64,000 nt of DNA from a bacterium. GTDB lineage: Bacteria > Planctomycetota > JAFGQW01. The notes beneath the pieces were generated by a model that saw nothing but the letters and a program-made list of their open reading frames with translations, was not told the origin of the DNA and searched no databases. Of the stretch, positions 1 to 7,478 are shown in pieces. The DNA lies in contig JAUHXU010000001.1 in NCBI GenBank assembly GCA_030426805.1, positions 418,501-482,500 on the forward strand, in the 5' to 3' direction. The first letter of the stretch is position 1; every line of letters begins with the position of its first letter. Both the position numbers and the translations under genes were made by a program.

Positions 1-1299
1 CTCGTCGGGGGTCGTCTGCGACCACTCCGCCTCGAGGTTCTCGCGCATCGCGTTGCGGGCGATCTTCGACAGGCTCGACGCGAGTTGCTGAAGCCCGCCC
101 CCACCGATCAGCATCAGCGAGGCCTCGTCGCCGAGGTGTTTCTCGAGCGGCACGCGGTAGGCGCGGTAGGTCACCTTCGCGACGTTGCGGGTCGCGAGCG
201 CGATCGTCGGCCGCTCGCCCGGCAAGCGGATCCGCCCCGTGTCCAGGGTCACCGTCGGTCGTTCGATCGCGCGGGTGCGATGCGCCGCGTCGGCACACCA
301 CGGGCTGCCCGGCATGTCGGCCCGCAGGACGCGGTAGTGCTCGATCGCAGCGACGAAGTCGCTTCGGTCCTCGGCGAGCAGCCCGAGTCCGTATCGCGCG
401 TCATCCGCGAAGCGATCGCGCGGGAACTCCGTCAGCAGGCGCGTGAAAACGTCGGTCGCAGTCTCTTCGTTCGCGAGCGGCTTGTTGGACTCGAGGTCGC
501 GCATCCACCAGTTCGACGACGCCCGACGCCGGGCGGTCGCTCGGTGATACAGCGCACGTGCGGCTGCGGGCGCATCCTCGTAGAGCACCGCCGTCGTGTA
601 GTTCTCCTCGAGGAGCGTGAGAATCCGACCGAACATCTCGCGCGCGATCGCTTGGCGCTTCTTGCCGTCTTCGAGGCCGCGGCTGCGCCACCACCACCCG
701 ACGCGTGCGGCGATCCACTGCTCGATCAACCGCGCGTGCAGCAGATTGATCTCCGCCCGCTCGCTCGCGAGCGCCGCGCGCGCCTTCGGATCGCCGGAGT
801 CGTCCCCGATCGCCCGGGTGAAGAGCACGTGCGCCCGGACGAACGCCTCGTCCCCCGCCGCGAGGTCTTCTTTGGTGATGTCACGATAGGTCGCGCCCTG
901 CACGCGCTTGGTTCCGACCGGCTTGCCGTCCCTGATCCACACGTAGTGCGGCTTGGCGCGGAGCAACTCGCCCAACCGGGCCCGGGCGCGCGCCTCGGTC
1001 AGCGTGTCGGCGCGGTCCTTCGCGAGCGCGCGGAGGTGTGCCTCGGCCTGAGGCCACTTGCCGAGCCCTCGCAAGCACGCCCCGATGTCGAGGCGAATCG
1101 GATCGGCGTCGGCCGCGTGCTTCGGGTCCGCGAGCGCCGTCTCGAACGCGGCCAACGCCTTGCCGAACGACTTCTCCTTGAGCAGGCGTCGCGCCCGCTC
1201 GAGGTCGTTTTCCCCCGGGGCGGCGAGGGCGAACCCCCCGGCGAGGCAGAGTGCGGTCAGCGAGACGGCGGCCAGCAGGCGGTGGTAGAGTCGAAACAC
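1..1299 (-). CDS. Partial secreted protein, TPR-like N-terminus then macroglobulin-like start (3' end outside window)
   Basis: The frame runs open from a GTG at 1299 to the window edge, giving 433 codons with no stop. The start is supported by GGGAG about 8 bases upstream. Residues 1 to about 27 form a signal peptide (hydrophobic LAAVSLTALCLAGGFALA). Residues 30-110 read like helical tetratricopeptide-type repeats, and a long helical stretch follows. Near residue 365 the text RIRLPGERPTIAL and the following TYRAYRV resemble the first macroglobulin domain of bacterial alpha-2-macroglobulin proteins, which act as envelope protease traps. The thioester region would lie beyond the window, so the family is an inference. 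It could instead be another very long secreted planctomycete protein. Confidence 0.6.
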   Translation of the reverse strand, partial: MFRLYHRLLAAVSLTALCLAGGFALAAPGENDLERARRLLKEKSFGKALAAFETALADPKHAADADPIRLDIGACLRGLGKWPQAEAHLRALAKDRADTLTEARARARLGELLRAKPHYVWIRDGKPVGTKRVQGATYRDITKEDLAAGDEAFVRAHVLFTRAIGDDSGDPKARAALASERAEINLLHARLIEQWIAARVGWWWRSRGLEDGKKRQAIAREMFGRILTLLEENYTTAVLYEDAPAAARALYHRATARRRASSNWWMRDLESNKPLANEETATDVFTRLLTEFPRDRFADDARYGLGLLAEDRSDFVAAIEHYRVLRADMPGSPWCADAAHRTRAIERPTVTLDTGRIRLPGERPTIALATRNVAKVTYRAYRVPLEKHLGDEASLMLIGGGGLQQLASSLSKIARNAMRENLEAEWSQTTPDE

Positions 1300-1459
1300 G
1301 ACGGACTCCCGGGACGATGCGGTTGCTTCGGGTCGATCGCGGCGCGCGAACGGCACGCCGGCGGGCCCGCTCGGACGCGCCCCCGCCGCGCGGGTTCCGA
1401 AGAGTCTACCCGCGCCCCGAGTTTTTTGGCCCGCCGGCCCGCGCTGCGCGAGGCCCAAC

Positions 1460-1494
1460 AAAAAGCGGCGCCGTCCCCGAGGGGATGGCGCCGC
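1460..1494 (-). terminator. Rho-independent terminator of the glycan operon
   Basis: On the minus strand a GC-rich hairpin (GCGGCGCC pairing GGCGCCGC, arms extended by GTCCCC/GGGGAT) is followed directly by TTTTT at 1464-1460. It lies about 120 bases after the stop of the radical SAM gene and 160 bases before the next minus-strand start, so it separates the two transcripts. The rest of 1300-1615 holds no gene that I can support. Confidence 0.85.
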
Positions 1495-1615
1495 GCGTGC
1501 ATCGAACGGATTGATAGGTAAAACGGGTCGATTGGGGTAGCGGAGGGTCCGCTCGATGCTTTTTGTTCGGGACCTCCGGGGTGCGGCCTCGCGGCCGCCA
1601 TTCAGGTCGTACGGC

Positions 1616-2872
1616 TCAGCTCGTGCCCACGGTCTCGCGCGCCGGCTGGCGGCTCTCGTCCGTCGCCGGCGTGTCCGCCGGTGGAGACTGTGGCGATTCT
1701 GGAGACTGTGGCGATTCCGGCGACTGTGGTCGCGCAGGGGATGCTCCCCCGTCGCCGCCCGACAGCCGGTGCTTCATGCGCCCCCATTTGATCTGAGCCC
1801 ACTTCTGCGCGAGCTTCGGCCACATGCCCGGACTGAACAAGATGTTCGTCGTCATGAAGCACTCGTGCGTGCAGAAGCACTTGGTGTCCGAGATCCACTT
1901 CCGGATCTCGTTCGACTTGTCATTGTACCAGATCTTCTTGAAGTCGTAGTTGACCTCTCGAAGGTTGCCCATCGGCTTGTTCAGCAGCTCGCACGGGAAG
2001 ACCTGACCGGTCGACCGGAGCACGAACGACACCTTGCCGGTGTGGCACTTCACCTGCCGCTTGTTGTCCTTGTAGGTCTTCGCGATCATCGTGCGGCTGA
2101 GCAGGTTCTTCGCGTTGATGAAGTCGGCGCCGACGAAGTCGCCGTAGCCCTTCATCTTGCCGCTGATCAGCGCATCGTCCTGCAGCTTGTTCAGCGCCTC
2201 GAAGCGCTCGACGTCCACTTCCGCCGACCGCGGGTCCGACGGCACGCCCCGCACGAGCGTGTTGAAGTAGTTCCGCACTTTCAGATCGTTGGCGATGTAG
2301 TCGAAGAGCTCCTCGACGTGATCCTGGTTCAGCCGAGTGACGCACGTCGTCATGTTCGCGCCGAAGTTGGAGTACTGCTCCTCGAGCTTCCGCAGCCCCT
2401 TGTAGGTCGCGATCGACCGGTTGAAGAGGCCTTTGAAGTTCCGCTCTTCGTTGTGCAACTCCTGCACGCCGTCGATGCTGATCGTCACACCGATGTGCGC
2501 ATCCGGGCACGCGCGCACCATCTCCTCGGTGAGCTTGAGCTGCTTCTCGGTCATCGACCCGTTCGACGGGATCTGGAACTTTTTGACCTTGCAGTTCTTG
2601 TAATAGATCTTCGCGATCTCCGCGATGTCGTCGCGGAGGAACGGCTCCCCGCCGGTCAGGAAGACGAAGAGCATGTCGCCGAGGCTCTTCGTGAACCGCT
2701 CGATCTCGTCGATCGTCAGCTCGTTTCGCTCCCAGTGTGCGTGGTAGCCGCACAGGCAGTGGAAGCAGTTCGCGTTGCAGTTCTCCGTGATGAAGTGAAT
2801 CATGTACAGCGGCATCATCTCGCGTTTGTAGAAAACGCGGCTGCCGTACTTGAGGAAGCGCAGTGGATACAT
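1616..2872 (-). CDS. Radical SAM/SPASM-type enzyme
   Basis: The 418-residue protein carries the radical SAM cluster motif CNANCFHC (Cys32, Cys36, Cys39) and the SAM-binding GGEP near residue 74. Cysteines in the last third (around CHTG, FPCE and CFCTHEC) suggest a SPASM or twitch auxiliary-cluster domain. Such enzymes use a 5'-deoxyadenosyl radical to modify peptides, sugars or lipids; the substrate is unknown. It is the last gene of the minus-strand operon with two GT2 glycosyltransferases, a UbiA prenyltransferase and a flavin oxidoreductase, so a role in envelope glycan or lipid-linked sugar chemistry is likely. The C-terminal tail is an odd low-complexity repeat (units of PQSPES) encoded by a short tandem DNA repeat at about 1685-1730. 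Confidence 0.85.
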   Translation of the reverse strand: MYPLRFLKYGSRVFYKREMMPLYMIHFITENCNANCFHCLCGYHAHWERNELTIDEIERFTKSLGDMLFVFLTGGEPFLRDDIAEIAKIYYKNCKVKKFQIPSNGSMTEKQLKLTEEMVRACPDAHIGVTISIDGVQELHNEERNFKGLFNRSIATYKGLRKLEEQYSNFGANMTTCVTRLNQDHVEELFDYIANDLKVRNYFNTLVRGVPSDPRSAEVDVERFEALNKLQDDALISGKMKGYGDFVGADFINAKNLLSRTMIAKTYKDNKRQVKCHTGKVSFVLRSTGQVFPCELLNKPMGNLREVNYDFKKIWYNDKSNEIRKWISDTKCFCTHECFMTTNILFSPGMWPKLAQKWAQIKWGRMKHRLSGGDGGASPARPQSPESPQSPESPQSPPADTPATDESRQPARETVGTS

Positions 2873-2917
2873 GTGTCTGTCGTCCGCCCTCCGGTGCCGT
2901 CGACGCGACCGATTCGC

Positions 2918-3934
2918 TCAGTATCGCCGTCCGGCCCAGTACCCGGCGGCGCCGGCGGCGAGGCCGGCACCGTAGTTCATGAATTGTACTAGCAGGAACG
3001 GTGCCGAGGCGAAGACAAACGGCAAACTTCGGCGCCGGGCGACGAAACCGAGGAATCCGCGGTTTGCGACGAGCACGAACCCGAAGCACGCCGCCGCGAC
3101 CGCCGCGAGCGCCCAGGAGCCCGCCACGAGGGCGCTGACGCCGGCCACGAGCCCGATCGGCACGAGTGGGATCCCGGCGAGAAACGCCCATCCGGGGCCG
3201 ACGTGCTTCGTGGCTCGTCGCCCCGCCGCGCGGTTTCTCAACATGATCTTCAAGCTGCCCGCGGCCTTCGCGCGGTTGATCCGCAGCAGTTGGCCGAGCC
3301 CGAACCGCTTGAGGTGGCGCACCTGGAGATCGTGGTCGAGCCGCAACCGGTGGCCCTGCCCGACCAGCCGTTGCCCGAGTTCCATGTCCTCGATTCCGGC
3401 GCCTCGGTAGTGCTCGTCGAACCCGCCGACCTCGACGAACACCGAACGGCGGATCGCCGCGATGCTCGTGTAGAAGATGTCCATCTCCGGCGGATGCACC
3501 CGGTAGGTGTAGTGCATGTAGAGGTTGTCGTACTGGCTCGCGAAGTTGCGCGGCTCGGTGTCTGCGGACAACATCCCGACGACGCCGGCGAGCGCCGAGT
3601 CGTCGAGTGCGCGGGCGACGCGCGCGAGCGTATCCGGCGCGACCTCGATGTCGGCATCGACGAAGCAGACGATCGGCGCCCGGGCCACCGAGGCGCCGGC
3701 GTTGCGCGCGGCGGCGGCTCCGCGGGCGGTCTCGTGGCGCTCGATGCGAACGGGGTAGTCGGCGAGTGCGGCAGCAGGGTCGTCGGTCGACCCGTCATCG
3801 ACGACGACGACCTCGAACGCCACCCCCTCGGACGCGAACAGGGCCGGCATCGAACGGGCGAAGTAGTGCGCGCCGTCGTGTACCGGAATCACGACGGAGA
3901 TCGCCGGCCCGGTCGCGCTTCGAGGGTCGGTCAC
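2918..3934 (-). CDS. GT2-family glycosyltransferase with C-terminal membrane segments
   Basis: The 338-residue product has the GT-A fold start ISVVIPVHDG, the nucleotide-sugar VVVDDGSTD loop and a metal-binding DAD motif in CFVDADIE. The acceptor-side GIEDMELG segment carries the ED catalytic pair typical of family 2 glycosyltransferases. After about residue 240 there are two to three hydrophobic helices, so the enzyme is membrane-anchored. The GTG start at 3934 overlaps the TGA stop of the upstream flavoprotein gene (GTGA), which indicates translational coupling. An open frame that runs upstream through the neighbouring gene is only a shadow. Sugar donor and acceptor are unknown. Confidence 0.88.
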   Translation of the reverse strand: MTDPRSATGPAISVVIPVHDGAHYFARSMPALFASEGVAFEVVVVDDGSTDDPAAALADYPVRIERHETARGAAAARNAGASVARAPIVCFVDADIEVAPDTLARVARALDDSALAGVVGMLSADTEPRNFASQYDNLYMHYTYRVHPPEMDIFYTSIAAIRRSVFVEVGGFDEHYRGAGIEDMELGQRLVGQGHRLRLDHDLQVRHLKRFGLGQLLRINRAKAAGSLKIMLRNRAAGRRATKHVGPGWAFLAGIPLVPIGLVAGVSALVAGSWALAAVAAACFGFVLVANRGFLGFVARRRSLPFVFASAPFLLVQFMNYGAGLAAGAAGYWAGRRY

Positions 3935-5283
3935 CCCTCGAAGATCTCGTCGGTGCCGACGCCCGCGTCTCCCTCGTGCTTGACGAACTTGCGCGCCATC
4001 TTGAGCGCCTGGGCGATCGAGTGGTCCATGTTGTTGTACCAGAAGTTCCCGGTGCGCCCGAGCAGGTTCACGTTCGTCACCTTCGCGCGCATTTTCTCCT
4101 GCGCGGCGGATCGACGGTCCTGGTAGCCCATCAGGTAGATCGGATACGTGTTCTTCACCTTCTCGATGCGGATGTCGTCCACGTCGTTCGGCCGCTCGAG
4201 CAGGCCGACCTTGAGCATCTGCGAGCGCACGTCGCCGAGCTTCCAATCCGGGTTCTTCCAGACGCCGTCGCCTTCGATGCAGGCGACCTCGACGCAGATC
4301 CCGTGCTTGCCCCGGGGCGCGGTGTGCGGGCTGAACAGCGTCGGGAAGCTCGCGCGGCTGAAGACGAGGTCGGGCCCGCCGTAGTAGATCCACTGGTAGT
4401 CGTGGTCGAGTTCGCCATCGACCATGAAGTTCAGGAAGATGCTCGACAGGTATTCGAGCTGCGGATCCTCGAGGTCGAGCAACCGCTGCAATGCCGGGAG
4501 CTTGCCGGTCCAGAACACGTGGTCGACCTCGTGCGCCTCGCCGTGGTTGTCGATGCACGCGGCGACGCGATTCCCGTCGAGCCGCAGCGACTCGATCCGC
4601 GTGTCGGTCAGGATGCGTCCGCCCATCTCGGTGATCTTCTCGCCGAGGTTGTTCGAGTAGGTCGCGATGGCCCCGTACTTCGGGTAGACGAACATCGTGT
4701 CGACCTTCTCGGGGAAGAGCGTCTTGGACATCAGCTTCCACAGGCCGCCCACCTCGGAACGCTTGTCGATCACCGCCCGGTTGATGCCGGCCTTCGCCCA
4801 GCTCGAGTGGAGCTGGTCGCAGCGGTATTTGATGAACTTCTCGGTGTACGGGCGGAAGAACAGCTCGTAGATCGTGCGTCCGTAGCGCGACAGCACGAAG
4901 TCCTCGAACGACTCGCTCGTCGGCTTGTGTCGACGCAGCAGATCGAAGCCGGCGCGAAGCAGGTAGCGCTTCGGGATCTTGAACAGGCTCGACGACTGCA
5001 ACGGCCACTCGTGCAGCTTGTCGAAGAACCACACGCCGCTGCGACGGGGGATCTCGACGAGGTTCTCCCCGAGCGTCTGCCGGATGAACCCGTCCACGCG
5101 CGGATTCTCGGTATGGAACCGGTGCGGTCCCAGGTCGAACCAGAAGTCGCCGTAGTTGAAGCTGCGCGCGAGCCCGCCGATCTCCGGCAGCAGCTCGATC
5201 ATCGTCACCGCGTGACCGGCGCGCTGCAGTTCGTGCCCGAGCGTGAGCCCGGCCACGCCCGCACCGACGATCATCACCCGCAT
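3931..5283 (-). CDS. FAD-dependent oxidoreductase, protoporphyrinogen oxidase/UDP-galactopyranose mutase-like
   Basis: The 450-residue protein starts MRVMIVGAGVAGLTLGHELQ, a Rossmann GxGxxG dinucleotide-binding motif, followed by the acidic ribose-binding position in TMIELLPEIGGLA. The GG-LA and FDLGPHRFH motifs are typical of the amine-oxidase/UGM-like flavoprotein superfamily. ATG 5283 is chosen because the Rossmann motif begins at once; the frame further upstream is arginine-rich noise. The start overlaps the end of the UbiA gene by ten bases and the end overlaps the GT2 start. Next to a polyprenyl-phosphate transferase, the enzyme may oxidise or isomerise a lipid-linked sugar, but the substrate is not readable from the sequence. 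Confidence 0.85.
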   Translation of the reverse strand: MRVMIVGAGVAGLTLGHELQRAGHAVTMIELLPEIGGLARSFNYGDFWFDLGPHRFHTENPRVDGFIRQTLGENLVEIPRRSGVWFFDKLHEWPLQSSSLFKIPKRYLLRAGFDLLRRHKPTSESFEDFVLSRYGRTIYELFFRPYTEKFIKYRCDQLHSSWAKAGINRAVIDKRSEVGGLWKLMSKTLFPEKVDTMFVYPKYGAIATYSNNLGEKITEMGGRILTDTRIESLRLDGNRVAACIDNHGEAHEVDHVFWTGKLPALQRLLDLEDPQLEYLSSIFLNFMVDGELDHDYQWIYYGGPDLVFSRASFPTLFSPHTAPRGKHGICVEVACIEGDGVWKNPDWKLGDVRSQMLKVGLLERPNDVDDIRIEKVKNTYPIYLMGYQDRRSAAQEKMRAKVTNVNLLGRTGNFWYNNMDHSIAQALKMARKFVKHEGDAGVGTDEIFEG

Positions 5284-6335
5284 ACGCCACCGCCATCCGG
5301 ACCGAAACAACGAGTCGCCGCGTCCACGGCCACCTCTTCTCGCACATCCATGATAGACGACTGGCCGGACGGTTCCACGGCCTTGCCGACGCCGGGCGGA
5401 TCGCCGGTGAACACGTAGAGGGCCAGCAACACGGACACGAGCCAGAGCACCGCACACACGAGGATCGGCACGTCGGACAACAGCGTGCGCGCCGGATCCC
5501 CTCCCTCGCCCCGGTGGATCAGATGGAGATACCGGAACAAGCCGTAGACGACGAAGATCAACGAGTAGTGCAGGTAGGGCGCGTGGAGCTTCGCGATGAC
5601 GTTGTCGTTGACGGTGTAGAGCGCATACGTCACGACAGCGGCGGCGAGCACGACCGTCAGCATCTGATCGATGAACGCGACGTCGTAGCCGGCGAGCGCG
5701 GGGCGGTGATGGGATCCGTCACCCTCGAGCATCGCGAGTTCGTAGCGGCGCTTCGCGAAGCCGAGAAAGAGGCTCAGGAAGAACGTGCAGATGATCGCCC
5801 AGTGGGAGATCACGATGCCGAGCAGGATGCCGCCGGCGAGGATCCGCAGCACGAATCCGATCGCGATACTCATCACGTCGAGAACCGGCTGGCGCTTGAA
5901 CCACCACGAGTAGCACAGGTTCTGCACGTAGTAGATCACGAGCACGGCACCGAACGCGGCGCCGTGCGCGATGTCGAAGAACAGCGACAGCGAGAACGCG
6001 ATCGCGAGCACGCCGGCCGTCAGGGCGAAGCTCAACCCGAACGCGGTGGACGGACTCAGATGGCCGGCGGCGATCGGCCGATGCGCCTTCTCCGGGTTGT
6101 TCCGATCGAGCTCGTGGTCCTTCGCGTCGTTGAGCAAGTAGACCGAGCTCGAGATCAGGCAGAACAGCGCGAAGCCGATCAGCGACACGACGACGTGCAC
6201 CGGCGAGCCGAGGTGGCCGTCGAAGATCACGGCGGTGAACAGCAGGATGTTCTTCACCCACTGATACGGCCGCATCGTCAGCAGGATCGCGCGTGCGGTG
6301 CTCATCGTCGCCGGCTCGCCGTTCACCGTGCCCAT
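5274..6335 (-). CDS. UbiA-family prenyltransferase, decaprenyl-phosphate phosphoribosyltransferase-like
   Basis: A 353-residue polytopic protein with eight to nine hydrophobic helices. The diagnostic loop reads NDAKDHELDRNNPEK followed by RP, the DxxxD-type motif of the UbiA subgroup that transfers phosphoribose to a polyprenyl phosphate (DPPR synthase type) rather than prenylating quinones. It would make a membrane lipid-linked pentose. The following flavoprotein recalls the oxidation step of decaprenylphosphoryl-arabinose synthesis, although that parallel is inference. MGTVNGEPATM gives two possible ATG starts ten codons apart; the upstream one is used. Twenty-two bases separate it from the preceding GT2 gene, so the operon is tight. 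Confidence 0.85.
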   Translation of the reverse strand: MGTVNGEPATMSTARAILLTMRPYQWVKNILLFTAVIFDGHLGSPVHVVVSLIGFALFCLISSSVYLLNDAKDHELDRNNPEKAHRPIAAGHLSPSTAFGLSFALTAGVLAIAFSLSLFFDIAHGAAFGAVLVIYYVQNLCYSWWFKRQPVLDVMSIAIGFVLRILAGGILLGIVISHWAIICTFFLSLFLGFAKRRYELAMLEGDGSHHRPALAGYDVAFIDQMLTVVLAAAVVTYALYTVNDNVIAKLHAPYLHYSLIFVVYGLFRYLHLIHRGEGGDPARTLLSDVPILVCAVLWLVSVLLALYVFTGDPPGVGKAVEPSGQSSIMDVREEVAVDAATRCFGPDGGGVCG

Positions 6336-6357
6336 GCCCGCGTCTCTGCTCGCGCGC

Positions 6358-7335
6358 TCACCCGCGCCCGACGATCCAGCGGTCGACGCACCGAAACAGC
6401 CGGCTTCGCTTGCGCCAGCGGGTGGAGCGGGGTCCGAGGTATTGCGCCATCACCTGGCCGGCTCCATACGGGATTCCATAGAGTCGCCACCAGAGGCGTT
6501 GCCCTCGAGTCAGGCCGGGCGTCTCCGCCGCGATCCGGCCGTAGAAGCCCACGCCACCCCAACAACCTTTTATCAAATGGCGCCAGTCGGCCACCAGGGA
6601 AACCCCCAGAAGTTCGTGCAGATTCTGGTGGTCCATGTAGACGCGTCGAAACGCCTGCCAGATCGACTCGTCGTGCGAGTGTACGACGCACGCGCGCGGC
6701 TCGAACACGATCGTGTGGCCGGCGAGCATCACCGTCCGCGACCACGCGATGTCCTCGCCGAAGCGACGCTGCTCGAACGGGTGTGCATCGACGACCGACC
6801 GGCGCACGCACGACGCGACGTTGTCGAACGCGATCTGCGAGAGGCGTTCGAGCGGGGCGAGCGCCCAGAACGCCGCGGGGTCGTCGATCGCCTGCACGAC
6901 GCGCTCGGTCTGCGTCGCGTTCCAGCGGCTCAGGCGATCGCGGATGAACGGATCGCAGTCCGCTCGCGGGAGCTGTCGACAATACGCACCCGCCGCACGC
7001 GGTTCGTCGCGCACCGCGGCGACGATCGCATCGAGCCACGCGGCGTCGACCGGCACCGCATCCTGCGTCAGCAGCACGACGAACTCGCCGCGCGCTTCGC
7101 GGATGCCGTGATTGCGCGTCCCGCCATGGTCGAAGTCCTCGGGCGCGATCGTCAGCAGCCGCGCACCGCGCGACACCGCGAGTTCGGCCGTGCCGTCGCG
7201 GCTGCCGGAGTCGATCACGAGCAGCTCGGTCTGCAGCGCGGTGTCCTGGCGATCGAGTGCGTCGAGGACGTCGACGAACTCCGGGCCCGCGTTTTTCGTC
7301 GGGATGAAGATCGTGACGTCGACTCGATCGGGCAC
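6358..7335 (-). CDS. GT2-family glycosyltransferase, rhamnosyltransferase-like
   Basis: The 325-residue product has TIFIPTKNAG, VIDSGSRDGT, the FDHGGTRNHG segment characteristic of rhamnosyl- and related dTDP-sugar transferases, LLTQDAVPV for the metal site and FGEDIAW. The GTG start at 7335 is fixed by GGAGGAG eight bases upstream. An open frame continues far upstream but is arginine/proline-rich antisense of the divergent gene. It is the first gene of the five-gene minus-strand operon and is transcribed divergently from the zinc-finger membrane protein; the 143-bp gap should hold both promoters. Confidence 0.87.
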   Translation of the reverse strand: MPDRVDVTIFIPTKNAGPEFVDVLDALDRQDTALQTELLVIDSGSRDGTAELAVSRGARLLTIAPEDFDHGGTRNHGIREARGEFVVLLTQDAVPVDAAWLDAIVAAVRDEPRAAGAYCRQLPRADCDPFIRDRLSRWNATQTERVVQAIDDPAAFWALAPLERLSQIAFDNVASCVRRSVVDAHPFEQRRFGEDIAWSRTVMLAGHTIVFEPRACVVHSHDESIWQAFRRVYMDHQNLHELLGVSLVADWRHLIKGCWGGVGFYGRIAAETPGLTRGQRLWWRLYGIPYGAGQVMAQYLGPRSTRWRKRSRLFRCVDRWIVGRG

Positions 7336-7478
7336 GCAACCCACTCCTCCACGGCGAATCCGCCCGCCCTCGTCGTCGGCGCGGCCCGCCCCGACACGCA
7401 TACTCCATCCATCCGCCGGCCGACAGTCCGGGCCGCCCCTCGATGTTGTTATACTCGGCATCGCCAGGGAGGACGCTG

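Noticed and set aside
85..1521. 478-codon plus-strand frame at the left edge
   Set aside because: Antisense of the partial macroglobulin-like gene; the minus frame has a signal peptide and a ribosome site.
1685..1730. CRISPR-like or satellite repeat
   Set aside because: Only a few short tandem copies inside the radical SAM gene, encoding a Pro/Ser/Glu/Gln tail; no spacers. No CRISPR array was seen anywhere in the window.
2918..5455. One continuous minus-strand frame that seems to fuse an arginine-rich protein to the GT2 glycosyltransferase
   Set aside because: The upstream half is an out-of-frame shadow of the flavoprotein gene; the true GT2 start is the GTG at 3934, coupled to that gene's stop.
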